Assembly: GCA_022820945.1 (NCBI GenBank)
Contig: JAJEEP010000049.1
Location: 1 to 64,000 of the forward strand
Length of the DNA stretch: 64,000 bases
Direction: 5' to 3'
Origin: Alphaproteobacteria bacterium
Lineage (GTDB): Bacteria; Pseudomonadota; Alphaproteobacteria; UBA828
Under the pieces are notes generated by a model. That model saw nothing but the letters and a program-made list of their open reading frames with translations. It did not search any database and was not told the origin of the DNA. Position numbers and translations under genes: made by a program. Shown in pieces: positions 51,130-62,871 of the stretch. Positions within the stretch are counted from its first letter, which is position 1. Each line of letters begins with the position of its first letter.

Positions 51130-53589
51130 TTAACGAGGCGTCTCCCCCACCGGCTGCGGCGGGAAGGCGGCGGCGAGAACATAGAGCACCAAAGCACAGC
51201 CGAGCACCGGGGTGAAGCCGACATGGAGCGCGATAAAGGTCGCGAGCGACGCGCTCACCACCGAGGCGCAGGCGTTGATCCCCCAGGCCCAGGGCACCAG
51301 CGCAGGCGCGCGTGCGCCCAGCGCCTTCAGCCCGAGCGGGAACGGCATGCCCAGGAGGAATCCGATGGGCCCCAGCAGAGCGAGCGCCACGGCGAGGCGC
51401 GCCGCCACCGGCCACCCCTGCGCGGCCTCGAACACGTAGGGTAAGAGCCCGACATAGGCACCGCCCACGACGACGATCCCGGCCGCGACGAGAACGACGG
51501 GCGGCCAGCGGCCTGCCAGACGCGCGAGGCGGTCAATCGCGCCGGCGCCCAGGCCGGCGAAGACCAGCAGGCCGGCGAGCACCACCGCGATGGCGTAGAG
51601 CGGATGCCCGAGAAACACCACGAAGCGCTGCATGAAGGCGATCTCGATGAAGAGAAACGCCAATCCCAGGCTTGCGAAGAAGAGCACCACCCGCCAGCGG
51701 GCGGGTGGGCGCGCTTCCGTCGTGCGCGTGGCACGGAGCGCAAGCAGCGGTGCCAGGACCAACAGGGCCGCGGCGACAAACGCCTGAACCAGCGTCGCCA
51801 CCAGGATCACGAAGCCCCATTCGATCAGCGGCAGTCCGCCCTGCGCGCGCAACGCGAGCAGCTCGGGCAGCGTCGACCACTTGAGCGTGTGAAAGAAGAA
51901 CGGCCGGTCGTCGGTCGCGGGTGTGAGCGCGAACTTGTAGCGGGCCGCATAGTCCTCCGGGTCCGGCCCCAGAATGGCGGCGGCGCCGCGATAGAACTCG
52001 GGCTCGCCGAGGCGGTTGTAGCGGTTGGCGTCGCCCTCCGCGATCCCCGGATACCAGACCGGGTCGAACGCGTAGTCCCCGGTGAACCCGCGCAGCCCCG
52101 CGATTGCGTCCTCGCCGAAGGGACGGGCCCCGACCACCAGCGTGGTGGTCTTCCAGCCGCGTATCATGACGAGCCGCGATGCCGGATCGGCGACACCCCG
52201 CGCCTCCAACGCCCGCCGCGCGGTCCACAGCAGCCTGAGCGAATCCCGCGGCGGCAGCTTGAGCCAGCGGGTGACGGCGAGCACGCCGCCCGGCGCAAGA
52301 CGATCCAGGAAGGTCTCGAACGCCTCCACGGTGTAGAGCAGGGATTCGTCGAGCGCATGCACGCCCGCCGCCGCCGCGCTGAAGGAGTCCACCAGCGCGA
52401 TCTGGATCAGGTCCCACTGTTCGGAGGAGCGCGCGGCGAAGCTGCGCGCGTCGGCCACGTGGGTGCGAACCTCGCCGCCCTCCCACTGGCCGTCCGGCAC
52501 TCCCGCCATCACCGCGCGCACGATGGCGAGCACGTCCGGGTTCAGCTCCACCGCATCGACCGCGCTCGCGCCGTGGCGCAGCGCCCGCAGCACCTCGGCC
52601 CCGCCGCCGGCGCCCAGCACCAGCACCCGCGGGTCCTCGACCAGATGGTAGGGGAGCGCCGCGGTCTCGGCCTCCAGATAGCGCAGGTCGGCGTCGGCGC
52701 GGGTGATCGCGCCGGGGGCACCGCCGTCGGTGAAGAGGCCGATCTGTTCGGGCGGGCCGGCCGGCGCGAGCAGGCTGAGGCCGGGCGCATGGCGAAACGG
52801 CACGGTCGGACTCTCCACCGCCGTGACCCAGCCGAGCGGGCCGTGGCGCTCCGCCACGATCCGCGCCTCGGGCGCGGTCAGGGCCAGGCTCAGCCCCTTG
52901 TAAGGCGATGGATTCGGGCGCAGCCAGTGATCGGGGAGCGCCGCTGCCAAGGCCAACCCCGCGCACACCGCCAGCAGTGCGCCGCCCCGCACAAGCAGAC
53001 GGACGTTCCCGGTCAGCAGGACCACGCCGCCCGCAGCGGCGCCCAGCGCACCCACGACCCGCAGCGCATCGGCGAGCGGCAGCGCGTCCAGCAGGAAGAC
53101 CATGCCCAGCGCCCCGAGGCCCGCGCCCATCAGGTCCATGCGGTAGAGCGCACCGGCGCGCGCAGAGTGCGCCCGAAAGGCCAATGCCAGCGCCAGCGCC
53201 GCGCTGAAGAACGGTAACGAGAGGACCAGATAAAGGGCGAAGAGCCAGCCGAGCTGGGCGCGGTCCCAGGCGATCTCGAGCGCGTTGAAGGGCAGCGACT
53301 GGGCCAGGGCGAAGGCCAGGGGCGCCCCGGCACCGAAGCCCAGTGCCGCGCCGCCGAAGGCCCAGCGAAAGCGCGCGAGCAGCGGCGTCTGGAATATCGC
53401 GACCAAGCTGCCCGCCGCACCGAAGCCCAGCAGCGCGACCGCAATGATCATGTAGGCGAAGTGGTGCCAGTGCACGATCGCAAGCAGGCGCGCGAGCAGG
53501 ATCTCGTAGCCCAGAATGCCGGCCGCGAGCAGCGCCACGGCGAAGAAGATGCCGGCCCGTGAGAGGCTCTGCGTTGCCTCGCCCGCCAC
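51130..53589 (-). CDS. Membrane-embedded spermidine synthase/methyltransferase-like protein
   Basis: The product is 819 residues in three parts. About 6-7 membrane helices run about 12-215. A soluble Rossmann-type domain of the spermidine synthase fold lies at about 290-580, with VLVLGAGGGAEVLRALRHG, AVELNPDVL and HVADARSFAA; these bind decarboxylated SAM or SAM in relatives. At least six further helices run about 605-810. Catalytic aspartates of true spermidine synthase are not clearly matched, so polyamine synthesis is doubtful. The start is GTG at 53589, six bases after the methyltransferase gene. The role may be modification of a substrate at the membrane. Confidence 0.75.
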   Translation of the reverse strand: MAGEATQSLSRAGIFFAVALLAAGILGYEILLARLLAIVHWHHFAYMIIAVALLGFGAAGSLVAIFQTPLLARFRWAFGGAALGFGAGAPLAFALAQSLPFNALEIAWDRAQLGWLFALYLVLSLPFFSAALALALAFRAHSARAGALYRMDLMGAGLGALGMVFLLDALPLADALRVVGALGAAAGGVVLLTGNVRLLVRGGALLAVCAGLALAAALPDHWLRPNPSPYKGLSLALTAPEARIVAERHGPLGWVTAVESPTVPFRHAPGLSLLAPAGPPEQIGLFTDGGAPGAITRADADLRYLEAETAALPYHLVEDPRVLVLGAGGGAEVLRALRHGASAVDAVELNPDVLAIVRAVMAGVPDGQWEGGEVRTHVADARSFAARSSEQWDLIQIALVDSFSAAAAGVHALDESLLYTVEAFETFLDRLAPGGVLAVTRWLKLPPRDSLRLLWTARRALEARGVADPASRLVMIRGWKTTTLVVGARPFGEDAIAGLRGFTGDYAFDPVWYPGIAEGDANRYNRLGEPEFYRGAAAILGPDPEDYAARYKFALTPATDDRPFFFHTLKWSTLPELLALRAQGGLPLIEWGFVILVATLVQAFVAAALLVLAPLLALRATRTTEARPPARWRVVLFFASLGLAFLFIEIAFMQRFVVFLGHPLYAIAVVLAGLLVFAGLGAGAIDRLARLAGRWPPVVLVAAGIVVVGGAYVGLLPYVFEAAQGWPVAARLAVALALLGPIGFLLGMPFPLGLKALGARAPALVPWAWGINACASVVSASLATFIALHVGFTPVLGCALVLYVLAAAFPPQPVGETPR

Positions 53590-53595
53590 GTATCG

Positions 53596-54339
53596 TCAGT
53601 GCCCGCCGGTCAGCGGAACGAAGATGACCGGCAGGATCTGGCGGCTGGTAATGGCGCCGTCCTCTCTCTTCTCGATCAGCAGGAGCTGCTGCGTGAGGAA
53701 GGGGCTGCCCACGGGGATCACCATGCGCCCGCCCGGCTTGAGCTGGGCGATGAGGGGCGGCGGCACGTGGCTCGCGGCCGCCGTGACGACGACGATGTCG
53801 AAGGGCGCGTGCTCGGGCCAGCCGAAGTAGCCGTCGCCGGCCCGCACGGTCACGTTGTCGTAGCCGAGCGCGTCGAGCCGATCCGTCGCGCCCGCCGCAA
53901 GCGGCTCCACGATCTCGACCGTGTAAACCTCGGCGACAAGCTCGGCCAGCACCGCCGCCTGATAGCTCGATCCGGTGCCGAGCTCAAACGCCACATCGTC
54001 GGGCTCCGGCGCCAGCAGATCGGTCATCAAGGCGACGATATAGGGCTGCGAGATGGTCTGGCCGTAGCCGATGGGGAGCGGCCTGTTGAGGTAGCCGAAG
54101 TCCTGCAGCTCCGGCGGCACGAAGAGATGGCGCGGCACCCGCCCCATCGCCTCCATCACCCGGGGCGCCAGCGCCGTCTTGCCGATCCACTCGGCGGTCC
54201 GCTCGGCATCCAGCGCCACAGCACGCACCATCGCGGCCCGCGCCCCCGCGAACGGATCGTCATCGGCGGTGGCGGTGTGCGCGAAGAGCAGCAGCGCCGC
54301 CGTGGCAAGCGCGACGAGGCCGGGTCGGGTCGGTCGCAT
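53596..54339 (-). CDS. Exported protein-L-isoaspartate O-methyltransferase
   Basis: The product is 247 residues from the ATG at 54339. A Sec signal peptide is present (LVALATAALLLFAHTATA, about 8-25), followed by a PCMT domain. VPRHLFVPPELQ, GYGQTISQPYIVALMTDLL (in part), FELGTGSSYQAAVLAEL (SAM motif I, with Ser where Gly is common) and VEIVEPLA are the family marks. PCMT repairs isoaspartyl residues in aged proteins and is normally cytoplasmic, so an exported copy is notable: SAM supply in the periplasm is unclear. It lies between the acyl-CoA ligase and the spermidine-synthase-like gene with very short gaps. Confidence 0.85.
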   Translation of the reverse strand: MRPTRPGLVALATAALLLFAHTATADDDPFAGARAAMVRAVALDAERTAEWIGKTALAPRVMEAMGRVPRHLFVPPELQDFGYLNRPLPIGYGQTISQPYIVALMTDLLAPEPDDVAFELGTGSSYQAAVLAELVAEVYTVEIVEPLAAGATDRLDALGYDNVTVRAGDGYFGWPEHAPFDIVVVTAAASHVPPPLIAQLKPGGRMVIPVGSPFLTQQLLLIEKREDGAITSRQILPVIFVPLTGGH

Positions 54340-54365
54340 CGCTTGCCCGGCCAGCCGGCGCCGCG

Positions 54366-56006
54366 TCAGAGCGCGGCGGCGCGCTCCCTCAGCACGTACT
54401 TGCGGACCTTGCCGGTCGAGGTCTTGGGTAGCTCGCCGAACACCACGGTCTTCGGGCACTTGTAGCGCGCAAGCTCGCCCCGGCAGAACTCGATCAGCGC
54501 GGCTTCTTCGACCTGCTCGCCGTCTTTCAGCGTGACGAAGGCGCAGGGCGTCTCGCCCCAGGTCTCGTCGGGTCGCGCCACCACTGCGGCCTCCAGCACC
54601 GCCGGGTGGCGGTAGAGCGCGCCTTCGACCTCGATGGTGGAGATGTTCTCGCCGCCGGAGATGATGATGTCCTTGGCGCGATCCTTGAGCTCGATGTAGC
54701 CGTCGGCGTGAACCACGCCGAGGTCGCCGGTGTGGAACCAGCCGCCGGCGAAGGCCTCCTCGGTCGCCTTGGGATTAGCGAGGTAACCCTTCATCACCGT
54801 GTTGCCGCGCATGAAGACCTCGCCCATGGTCTCGCCGTCCGGCGGCACGGGGGCCAGCGTCCTGGAGTCGGCCACCATGAGCCCGTCGAGGGTGGCGTAA
54901 GGGACGCCCTGGCGGGCCTTGAATGCCGCCTGCTCCTCAAGCGGCAGGGCGTTCCACTCGTCGTGCCAGGCGCACACGGTCGCCGGGCCGTAGACCTCGG
55001 TGAGCCCGTAGACGTGAGTGACGTGGAAGCCGGCCGATTCAATGCGCGCGATGACGGCGGCGGGCGGCGGGGCCGCAGCGGTCATCACCTCGACACGGTG
55101 GTCGAAGGGCACGCGCTCCTCTTTGCTCGCGTTGCTGAGGAGGCTGAGCACGATGGGCGCACCGCAGAAGTGCGTGACCCTGTGCTCGGCAATCGCCTGA
55201 AAGATGGCGCCCGCCTCGACCTTGCGCAGGCACACGTGCGTCCCTGCATAGGCGCTGACCGCCCAGGTGAAGCACCAGCCGTTGCAGTGGAACATGGGCA
55301 GAGTCCAGAGATAGACCGGCCCATGCGGCATGGCCCAGGTAACGCCGTCGCCGAGCGAGTTCAGATAGGCGCCCCGGTGGTGGTAGACGACGCCCTTGGG
55401 GTTGCCCGTGGTGCCGGAGGTGTAGTTGAGCGAGATCGCCTCCCACTCGTCCTCGGGCCAGCGCCACTCGTAGTCGGGGTCGCCGTCGGCCAGCAGCGTC
55501 TCGTATTCGATCCCGCCGAGCAGGTCGCCGCCCTCCTCGGGCGCATCGTCGATGTCGATGACCAGCGGCGCCGCCTCGGCCTGCGCGAGCGCGCCCGCGA
55601 TCACCGGCGAGAACGACCGGTCGGTGAGCAGAACCCTGGCCTTGGCGTGATCGAGGATGAAGGCGAGCGAGGCGGCATCCAGCCGGTAGTTGAGCGCGTT
55701 GAGCACGGCGCCGCACATGGGAACGCCGTAGTGCGCCTCCAGCATCGCCGGCGTGTTGGGGGACATGATGGCGACCGTATCGCCCGGGCCGATGCCGCGC
55801 TTCGCCAACGCCGAAGCGAGGCGCCGGCAGCGCGCGTAGAACGCGGCGTAGCTGGCCTGACGGCCGCCGTGAATCCAGGCCGTCCGCTCGGGGAATACCG
55901 CTGCGGCGCGGCGCAGGAAAGAGAGCGGGGTCAGAGGGACGTAGTTCGCGCCGTTGCGCTCGAGCCCGGCCTCATACGGGCTCTTGTCGGTGCGCGTGCC
56001 GCCCAT
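54366..56006 (-). CDS. AMP-forming acyl-CoA ligase, DmdB/AcsA-like
   Basis: The product is 546 residues from the second of two adjacent ATGs at 56006, seven bases from GGGGAG. LNYTSGTTGNPKGVVYHH is the AMP-binding signature, HVYGLTEVYGPATVC the second motif, WFHTGDLGVVHADGYIELKDRAKDII in parts the third, and KTSTGKVRKYVLRE carries the catalytic lysine. The FHCNGWCFTW segment is typical of the methylmercaptopropionate/medium-chain acyl-CoA ligase group. It heads a unit with the exported PCMT (26-base gap). Substrate unknown. Confidence 0.86.
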   Translation of the reverse strand: MGGTRTDKSPYEAGLERNGANYVPLTPLSFLRRAAAVFPERTAWIHGGRQASYAAFYARCRRLASALAKRGIGPGDTVAIMSPNTPAMLEAHYGVPMCGAVLNALNYRLDAASLAFILDHAKARVLLTDRSFSPVIAGALAQAEAAPLVIDIDDAPEEGGDLLGGIEYETLLADGDPDYEWRWPEDEWEAISLNYTSGTTGNPKGVVYHHRGAYLNSLGDGVTWAMPHGPVYLWTLPMFHCNGWCFTWAVSAYAGTHVCLRKVEAGAIFQAIAEHRVTHFCGAPIVLSLLSNASKEERVPFDHRVEVMTAAAPPPAAVIARIESAGFHVTHVYGLTEVYGPATVCAWHDEWNALPLEEQAAFKARQGVPYATLDGLMVADSRTLAPVPPDGETMGEVFMRGNTVMKGYLANPKATEEAFAGGWFHTGDLGVVHADGYIELKDRAKDIIISGGENISTIEVEGALYRHPAVLEAAVVARPDETWGETPCAFVTLKDGEQVEEAALIEFCRGELARYKCPKTVVFGELPKTSTGKVRKYVLRERAAAL

Positions 56007-56110
56007 CATGATCTCCCCATCGCCGAAACGGGGCGCGATTCTGGTCGCGCGCCACCACGAATGCAAACGGCGAGTGCGAGCAGACCGGCGAGCGCAAGCA
56101 GGGAGGCGGC

Positions 56111-56629
56111 GTGCGGCGGCTCTATCTGATGCGTCACGGCAAGGCCGAGGCCGGGATGCCGCCCGGCGGCGGCGATCTCGACCGCGCGCTCGTGGACAGG
56201 GGCCGCAAGGAAAGCCGGTGGATGGGCGCCTTCTGCCGCGACCAGGCGCAGCCGCCGACGCTGATCCTGTGCTCGCCCTCGCGGCGCACCGTGGAGACCT
56301 GCGAGGCGTTCTGCGAAGGATTCGGGGAGGACCTGCCGCGCCGGATCGTCGACGGCATCTACATGGGCAGCCCGTCGGCCCTCCTCTACGCGGTGGCCGA
56401 GGCCGGCGGCGATGAGCCGGGTGTCCTTCTCATCGGCCACAACCCCGGAATTCATGCAACGGCGCTCGCGCTGGGCCGGCGCGGGCCGGGGCCGGTACAG
56501 AGGCGGCTTTCGACGCGCTTTCCGACGGCGGCGCTTGCCGTCTTCGAGACAGGCGTCGACGCCTGGGCCGCATTCAGGGCCGAAAGCGCGGCGCTCGCGG
56601 CCTTCAAGATACCGAAGGAAATGCGCTGA
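56111..56629 (+). CDS. SixA-type phosphohistidine phosphatase
   Basis: The product is 172 residues of the histidine phosphatase superfamily. The catalytic RHG is at residues 8-10 (LMRHGKAE), the first arginine helper in CSPSRRTVET, and the second histidine in LLIGHNPGIH. SixA proteins remove phosphate from histidine of phosphotransfer domains. The start is GTG at 56111 with AGGGAGG just upstream. It stands alone between a divergent ligase and a converging prenyl synthase gene. Confidence 0.88.
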   Translation: MRRLYLMRHGKAEAGMPPGGGDLDRALVDRGRKESRWMGAFCRDQAQPPTLILCSPSRRTVETCEAFCEGFGEDLPRRIVDGIYMGSPSALLYAVAEAGGDEPGVLLIGHNPGIHATALALGRRGPGPVQRRLSTRFPTAALAVFETGVDAWAAFRAESAALAAFKIPKEMR

Positions 56630-56664
56630 ATCTCGGCCCAATCCGGACCGAGCGAGTTCCCGAG

Positions 56665-57702
56665 TCAGTGCGCCCGGGCGGTGCAGAAATCGACCACGTC
56701 GAGCAGCGCGTCCTTCGCCTCGGACGCTGGGAAGAGACCGAGCGCATCGCGCGCCATCGCGCTGTAGTGGCGCGCCCGTTCCACCGAATCGGCGATCGCG
56801 TCGTGGCGGGTGAGCAGGGCCATCGCGTGCGCGAAATCGTCGTCCTCCTGTTCCTCGTCCTCCATGGTTCGCCGCCAGAAGGCGCGCTCCTCGTCGTCGC
56901 CCCGGCGAAACGCCAGCACCACCGGCAGCGTGATCTTGCCGTCGCGGAAATCGTCGCCCACCGTCTTGCCCAGCACCGATTCGCGGGCGCCGTAATCGAG
57001 GGCGTCGTCCACCAGTTGATAGGCGATGCCGAGGTTGAGTCCGAAGCTCCTGAGCGCTTCCTCCTCGGCGGCGGAGCGTTCGGCCACCACCGCGCCCAGC
57101 TGGCAGGCGGCCGCGAAGAGCGCCGCGGTCTTCGCGGTCACCACCTTCATGTAGGCGCCTTCGCTGGTCTCGGTGTCGTTGGAGGTGGTGAGCTGCATCA
57201 CCTCGCCTTCGGCCAGCGTCGCCGCGGTATCGGCCAGGATACCGAGCACACGGAGCGAGCCGTCGGCGACGGAGATCTGAAACGCGCGGCTGAACAGGAA
57301 GTCGCCCACCAGCACGCTCGGCTTGTTGCCCCAGACCGCGTTGGCGGTCGCCGTGCCCCGCCTGAGCGCGCTGTCGTCCACGACATCGTCGTGGAGCAGA
57401 GTCGCGGTGTGAATGAACTCGACGCAGGCGGCGAGGTCGATGTGGCGCCTGCCGGTGTAGCCGCAGAGTCGGGCGGAGCCCAGAGTCATCATCGGCCGGA
57501 GGCGCTTTCCGCCGGCTGCGACGATATGCGCGGCGAGCTCCGAAATGAGCATCACCGAGCTTTCCATGTTGTCCAGAATGACACCGTTGACGGCACGCAG
57601 ATCGTCCGCGACCAGCCCGTGAAGCGGGTCCAGCGAGACCCCGGAGGCCGCCTTGCGCCGTGCAGAAGCCCGCCCCTCGAGCGGAACGACCGTGTCCGAC
57701 AT
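56665..57702 (-). CDS. Long-chain polyprenyl diphosphate synthase
   Basis: Makes the side chain of ubiquinone (octa- to decaprenyl diphosphate). It has 345 residues from the ATG at 57702, with GAGAGGG just upstream. The first aspartate-rich motif is LLHDDVVDDS (D105-D109), the second LVDDALDYG (near 230), with GGKRLRPMM before them. The small residues upstream of the first motif are compatible with long products. Length and motifs match IspB-type enzymes. A converging SixA gene ends 35 bases away. Confidence 0.93.
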   Translation of the reverse strand: MSDTVVPLEGRASARRKAASGVSLDPLHGLVADDLRAVNGVILDNMESSVMLISELAAHIVAAGGKRLRPMMTLGSARLCGYTGRRHIDLAACVEFIHTATLLHDDVVDDSALRRGTATANAVWGNKPSVLVGDFLFSRAFQISVADGSLRVLGILADTAATLAEGEVMQLTTSNDTETSEGAYMKVVTAKTAALFAAACQLGAVVAERSAAEEEALRSFGLNLGIAYQLVDDALDYGARESVLGKTVGDDFRDGKITLPVVLAFRRGDDEERAFWRRTMEDEEQEDDDFAHAMALLTRHDAIADSVERARHYSAMARDALGLFPASEAKDALLDVVDFCTARAH

Positions 57703-57827
57703 AGACCCTCTCGCTTGACGGCGCGCGCGCGCAAGGGCATCCATGCGCAACAGCGCCGACGCTAACGTAACACTTGGCGCGAGGCTCGGCACGGATCGAG
57801 TGGGTCCACTACGGGAGTCGGGACAGA

Positions 57828-58040
57828 ATGGTCGAGCTCCTGCGCACGAACGACCTGGTGCAGCTCTCGTTCCTCGGTGCCGTGCTGAGAGACGGCGGCA
57901 TCGAGCCCATCGTGCTCGATCAGCACATGAGCGTGCTGGAGGGGAGCGCAGGCGCGATCCCGCGTCGGCTCATGGTCAGCGACGAGGACGCAGACGCAGC
58001 GCGGCGCATCTTGAGGGAGGTCGGCGCGCTCGATGACTGA
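57828..58040 (+). CDS. DUF2007-domain small protein
   Basis: The product is 70 residues from the ATG at 57828. MVELLRTNDLVQLSFLGAVL, GIEPIVLDQHMSVLEG and PRRLMVSDEDADAARRIL cover the whole DUF2007 domain, a small ferredoxin-like fold labelled as a putative signal transducer. No catalytic residue is known. It overlaps the following methyltransferase gene by eight bases, and the gene pair is a common alphaproteobacterial arrangement. A longer upstream reading has poor composition. Confidence 0.88.
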   Translation: MVELLRTNDLVQLSFLGAVLRDGGIEPIVLDQHMSVLEGSAGAIPRRLMVSDEDADAARRILREVGALDD

Positions 58041-58824
58041 GACGGGGTCTGCGCGGGTCACCAGCGATACGCTGCTGGGCGGCAGGGTCGCGCTGCAGCA
58101 GCCGGCGGCAGGCTATCGCGTCGCCATCGATCCGGTCCTGCTTGCGGCCGCGGTGCCGGCCTCGGATGGCGAGCGCGCGCTCGATGTCGGCTGCGGTGTG
58201 GGCGCCGGTGCCCTCTGCCTCGCGAGCCGCGTGACCGGCCTGCATGTCACTGGGATCGAGGTGGACCGCGCCTTCGCGCAGCTTGCCAAGGACAACGCCG
58301 CGCTCAATGGGCTTGAGGAACGGCTCGACGTGTGGGTCGGCGATTTCGAGCGGCCGCCGCCCAAATTGCCACCGAAGGGCTTCGATCACGTGTTCGCGAA
58401 CCCGCCCTTCTTCGAGGAGCGCGCAAATCAGCCGCCGGCGTCGCGCAGCCGCGCGCAGGCGACGGTGGAAGGCGCGGCCGGGCTCGACGCCTGGCTGGAG
58501 TTCTGTGCCCGGATGGTGCGCCCGGGCGGCTCCATCACGATCATTCACCGGCCGGAGCGGCTGACGCAGATTCTCGGCGGTCTCTCGCAAGCGCGTGCCG
58601 GCGCCATCGTCGTCTATCCGCTGTGGTCGCATAATCCGTTCAGCGGCGCGCGCACCAAGAAGATCGCGAACCGCATCGTCGTGCAGGCGACGGCCGAGCA
58701 CGGCGGGCCCTTGCGGCTCGCCAGCGGCATGATCCTGCACGACGACGACGGCAGCTTCACCCACGCGGCGGACCGCGTGTTGCGGGGCGGCGGCGCGCTC
58801 GCGCTCCTGGAGGAGGAGGAGTGA
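58033..58824 (+). CDS. tRNA1(Val) A37 N6-methyltransferase-like protein
   Basis: The product is 263 residues of the TrmN6/YfiC group. QQPAAGYRVAIDPVLLAAAV is the N-terminal signature, LDVGCGVGAGALCLASRV the SAM motif, GIEVDRAFAQLA the acidic loop, and FANPPFFEERA carries NPPF for amino-group methylation. The C-terminal part has HRPERLTQIL. The start is ATG at 58033, inside the end of the DUF2007 gene. The S49 peptidase gene overlaps its stop (TGATG). Confidence 0.87.
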   Translation: MTETGSARVTSDTLLGGRVALQQPAAGYRVAIDPVLLAAAVPASDGERALDVGCGVGAGALCLASRVTGLHVTGIEVDRAFAQLAKDNAALNGLEERLDVWVGDFERPPPKLPPKGFDHVFANPPFFEERANQPPASRSRAQATVEGAAGLDAWLEFCARMVRPGGSITIIHRPERLTQILGGLSQARAGAIVVYPLWSHNPFSGARTKKIANRIVVQATAEHGGPLRLASGMILHDDDGSFTHAADRVLRGGGALALLEEEE

Positions 58825-59678
58825 TGCGGCGGTTGCTGGCGCGGCTTACGTTCCGGCGGCCGCCGCCCGTGGTCTCGGTGGTGCGGCTGGCCGGCGTGAT
58901 CGGGCAATCCGGCATGTTCGGCGGGCGCATCAACATCGAATCGGTCGGCCCCGCGCTGCAGCGTGCCTTCCGCCAGCCGGGGCTGAAGGCCGTCGCGCTG
59001 GAGATCAATTCGCCGGGCGGCTCGCCGGCGCAGGCCGCTCTGATCCACAATCGCATTCGCGCTCTTGCGACCGAGCGCGACGTGCCGGTGATGGCCTTCG
59101 TGGAAGATGTCGCGGCCTCCGGCGGCTATTGGCTGGCGACCGCTGCCGACGAGATATTCGTGGACGACAATTCGATCGTGGGCAGCATCGGCGTGGTCTA
59201 TTCGGGCTTCGGCTTCCACGAAGCTCTCGGCAAGCTCGGGGTCGAGCGTCGGCTCTACACCGCGGGCGAGAAGAAGGCGCTGCTGGACCCGTTCCTTGCC
59301 ACCAAGCCGGCCGATCTCGATCGCTTGCGCCGGGTGCAGGAAGAATTCCACGACAACTTCAAGACGCTGATCCGCGCGCGGCGCGGCGCACGCCTCGACG
59401 AAAACGATTCCGACCTCTTCAGCGGCGAGTTCTGGGTCGGCCGCAAGGGAGTCGGCCTCGGGCTGGCCGATGGCATCGGCGATATCCGAAGCGTGTTGCG
59501 CGAGCGCTACGGCCGAAAGGTGGTCATGCGCAAGATCGGCCGGCCACGCGGCTGGCTGGCGCGCCGCTTGCGGCCGGGCCTCTTTCTCGGAAACGATGAC
59601 CAAGAAGCCGGCTCGCTCGCCGGCGACCTGCTCGGCGCGATCGAAGCCCGCCTCTGGTGGTCCCGCTACGGGCTCTGA
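58824..59678 (+). CDS. S49-family serine peptidase (SppA/SohB-like)
   Basis: The product is 284 residues from the ATG at 58824, which shares one base with the upstream stop and follows AGGAGGAGGAG. The catalytic dyad is S99 in VAASGGYWLA and K151 in TAGEKKALLDPF. INSPGGSPAQ and SIVGSIGVVYSGF are family landmarks. No clear signal peptide is present, only a basic start followed by a moderately hydrophobic strand, so it may face the cytoplasm or be membrane-associated. It probably digests cleaved signal peptides or membrane proteins. Confidence 0.88.
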   Translation: MRRLLARLTFRRPPPVVSVVRLAGVIGQSGMFGGRINIESVGPALQRAFRQPGLKAVALEINSPGGSPAQAALIHNRIRALATERDVPVMAFVEDVAASGGYWLATAADEIFVDDNSIVGSIGVVYSGFGFHEALGKLGVERRLYTAGEKKALLDPFLATKPADLDRLRRVQEEFHDNFKTLIRARRGARLDENDSDLFSGEFWVGRKGVGLGLADGIGDIRSVLRERYGRKVVMRKIGRPRGWLARRLRPGLFLGNDDQEAGSLAGDLLGAIEARLWWSRYGL

Positions 59679-59798
59679 ACCGCCCGACGCTCTCTCTGCC
59701 ATCCCGCCCCGATCTTGCTGGAGGCGGCCTCGGGCATGGACTAACATCCAAATCAGACTGCCCGTAACGGGCGGCTCGGCGACTACAGGAGAGGGTCA

Positions 59799-60251
59799 AT
59801 GATTTCTCTGAAGATCAACGGTGTCAGTCGCCAGTTCCACGGCGATCCTGACATGCCGCTTCTCTGGTATGTCCGAGACGAACTCGGACTGACAGGGAGC
59901 AAGTTCGGCTGCGGCGCAGCACTCTGCGGCGCATGCACCATTCACGTGGACGGTGAGGCCGTCCGCTCCTGCGTCACCCCGGTATCGGAGGCCGACGGCA
60001 GGGACGTCACCACCATCGAGGGTCTCGATCCCGAGGGCAACCACCCCGTGCAGCGGGCGTGGCGCGCCCACAACGTGCCGCAGTGCGGCTACTGCCAGTC
60101 CGGGCAGATCATGTCGGCGGCGGCGCTGCTGAACGAGAACCCCGACCCCAGCGACGAAGAGATCGTGGACGGCATGGCCGGCAACATCTGTCGCTGCGGC
60201 ACCTACCAGCGGATCTTCGCGGCGGTCCGCACAGCGGCGGAGGAGGTCTGA
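59799..60251 (+). CDS. iorA: Molybdenum hydroxylase iron-sulfur subunit, isoquinoline oxidoreductase type
   Basis: The product is 150 residues with two [2Fe-2S] clusters. The plant-type cluster cysteines are in [17 protein letters not shown] plus the later SCVTP, and the second set is in QCGYCQSGQ and ICRCGTY. This is the small subunit of two-subunit molybdenum hydroxylases of the IorAB group. The start is ATG at 59799 with AGGAGAGGG upstream. A 13-base palindrome GCCCGT-A-ACGGGC at 59760-59772 may be an operator. The large subunit follows after two bases. Confidence 0.92.
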   Translation: MISLKINGVSRQFHGDPDMPLLWYVRDELGLTGSKFGCGAALCGACTIHVDGEAVRSCVTPVSEADGRDVTTIEGLDPEGNHPVQRAWRAHNVPQCGYCQSGQIMSAAALLNENPDPSDEEIVDGMAGNICRCGTYQRIFAAVRTAAEEV

Positions 60252-60253
60252 CC

Positions 60254-62548
<2,295 letters not shown>

Positions 62549-62645
62549 CAGCGCGGACGACGGGGCGGCGGGGGATGCGAGACCCCTCGCCGCCCTTTAT
62601 TCTTGTCTTGTCGATTGGAGCGGCGCGGCTCGACTGACGAAATGA

Positions 62646-62701
62646 GCCCGGACCATGGTGCGGTGCACGGCAGGCGCCGGGCGCGTCAGGCTCGCCTCAT
62701 G
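62646..62701 (+). repeat. Dispersed 56-bp repeat C, copy 2
   Basis: The 20-base core at 62651-62670 is identical to 3758-3777, and the whole unit aligns without gaps to 3753-3808. It lies in the spacer after iorB. Confidence 0.7.
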
Positions 62702-62782
62702 CGGCGCGAGAAAGAGTGGTCACGACCGGCGGGACTAAACGTAGCTCTCACTGGGATCGCGTCCCGCCCCTTGACCGCCTGT

Positions 62783-62835
62783 TCCGCATAATCCCGGCGA
62801 ATCCCGCATGAACTTAATTTCGCCCGGGGTGGGAC
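62783..62835 (+). repeat. GGGAT/ATCCC-rich dispersed repeat B, weak copy
   Basis: TTCCGCATAATCCCGGCG followed by AATCCCGCATG resembles the core of the copies at 4149 and 31185. Outside the core the match is poor. Confidence 0.35.
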
Positions 62836-62871
62836 GCCGAACCGGACCGCGACGATGGCGAGAAGTGCGGG

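Larger units (their letters stand above)
62549..62871. other. 323-base gene-free spacer with two dispersed repeats
   Basis: No convincing frame is present. The spacer holds copy 2 of repeat C (62646-62701) and a weak copy of repeat B (62783-62835). The same two families occur together at 3753-4235. Confidence 0.7.
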
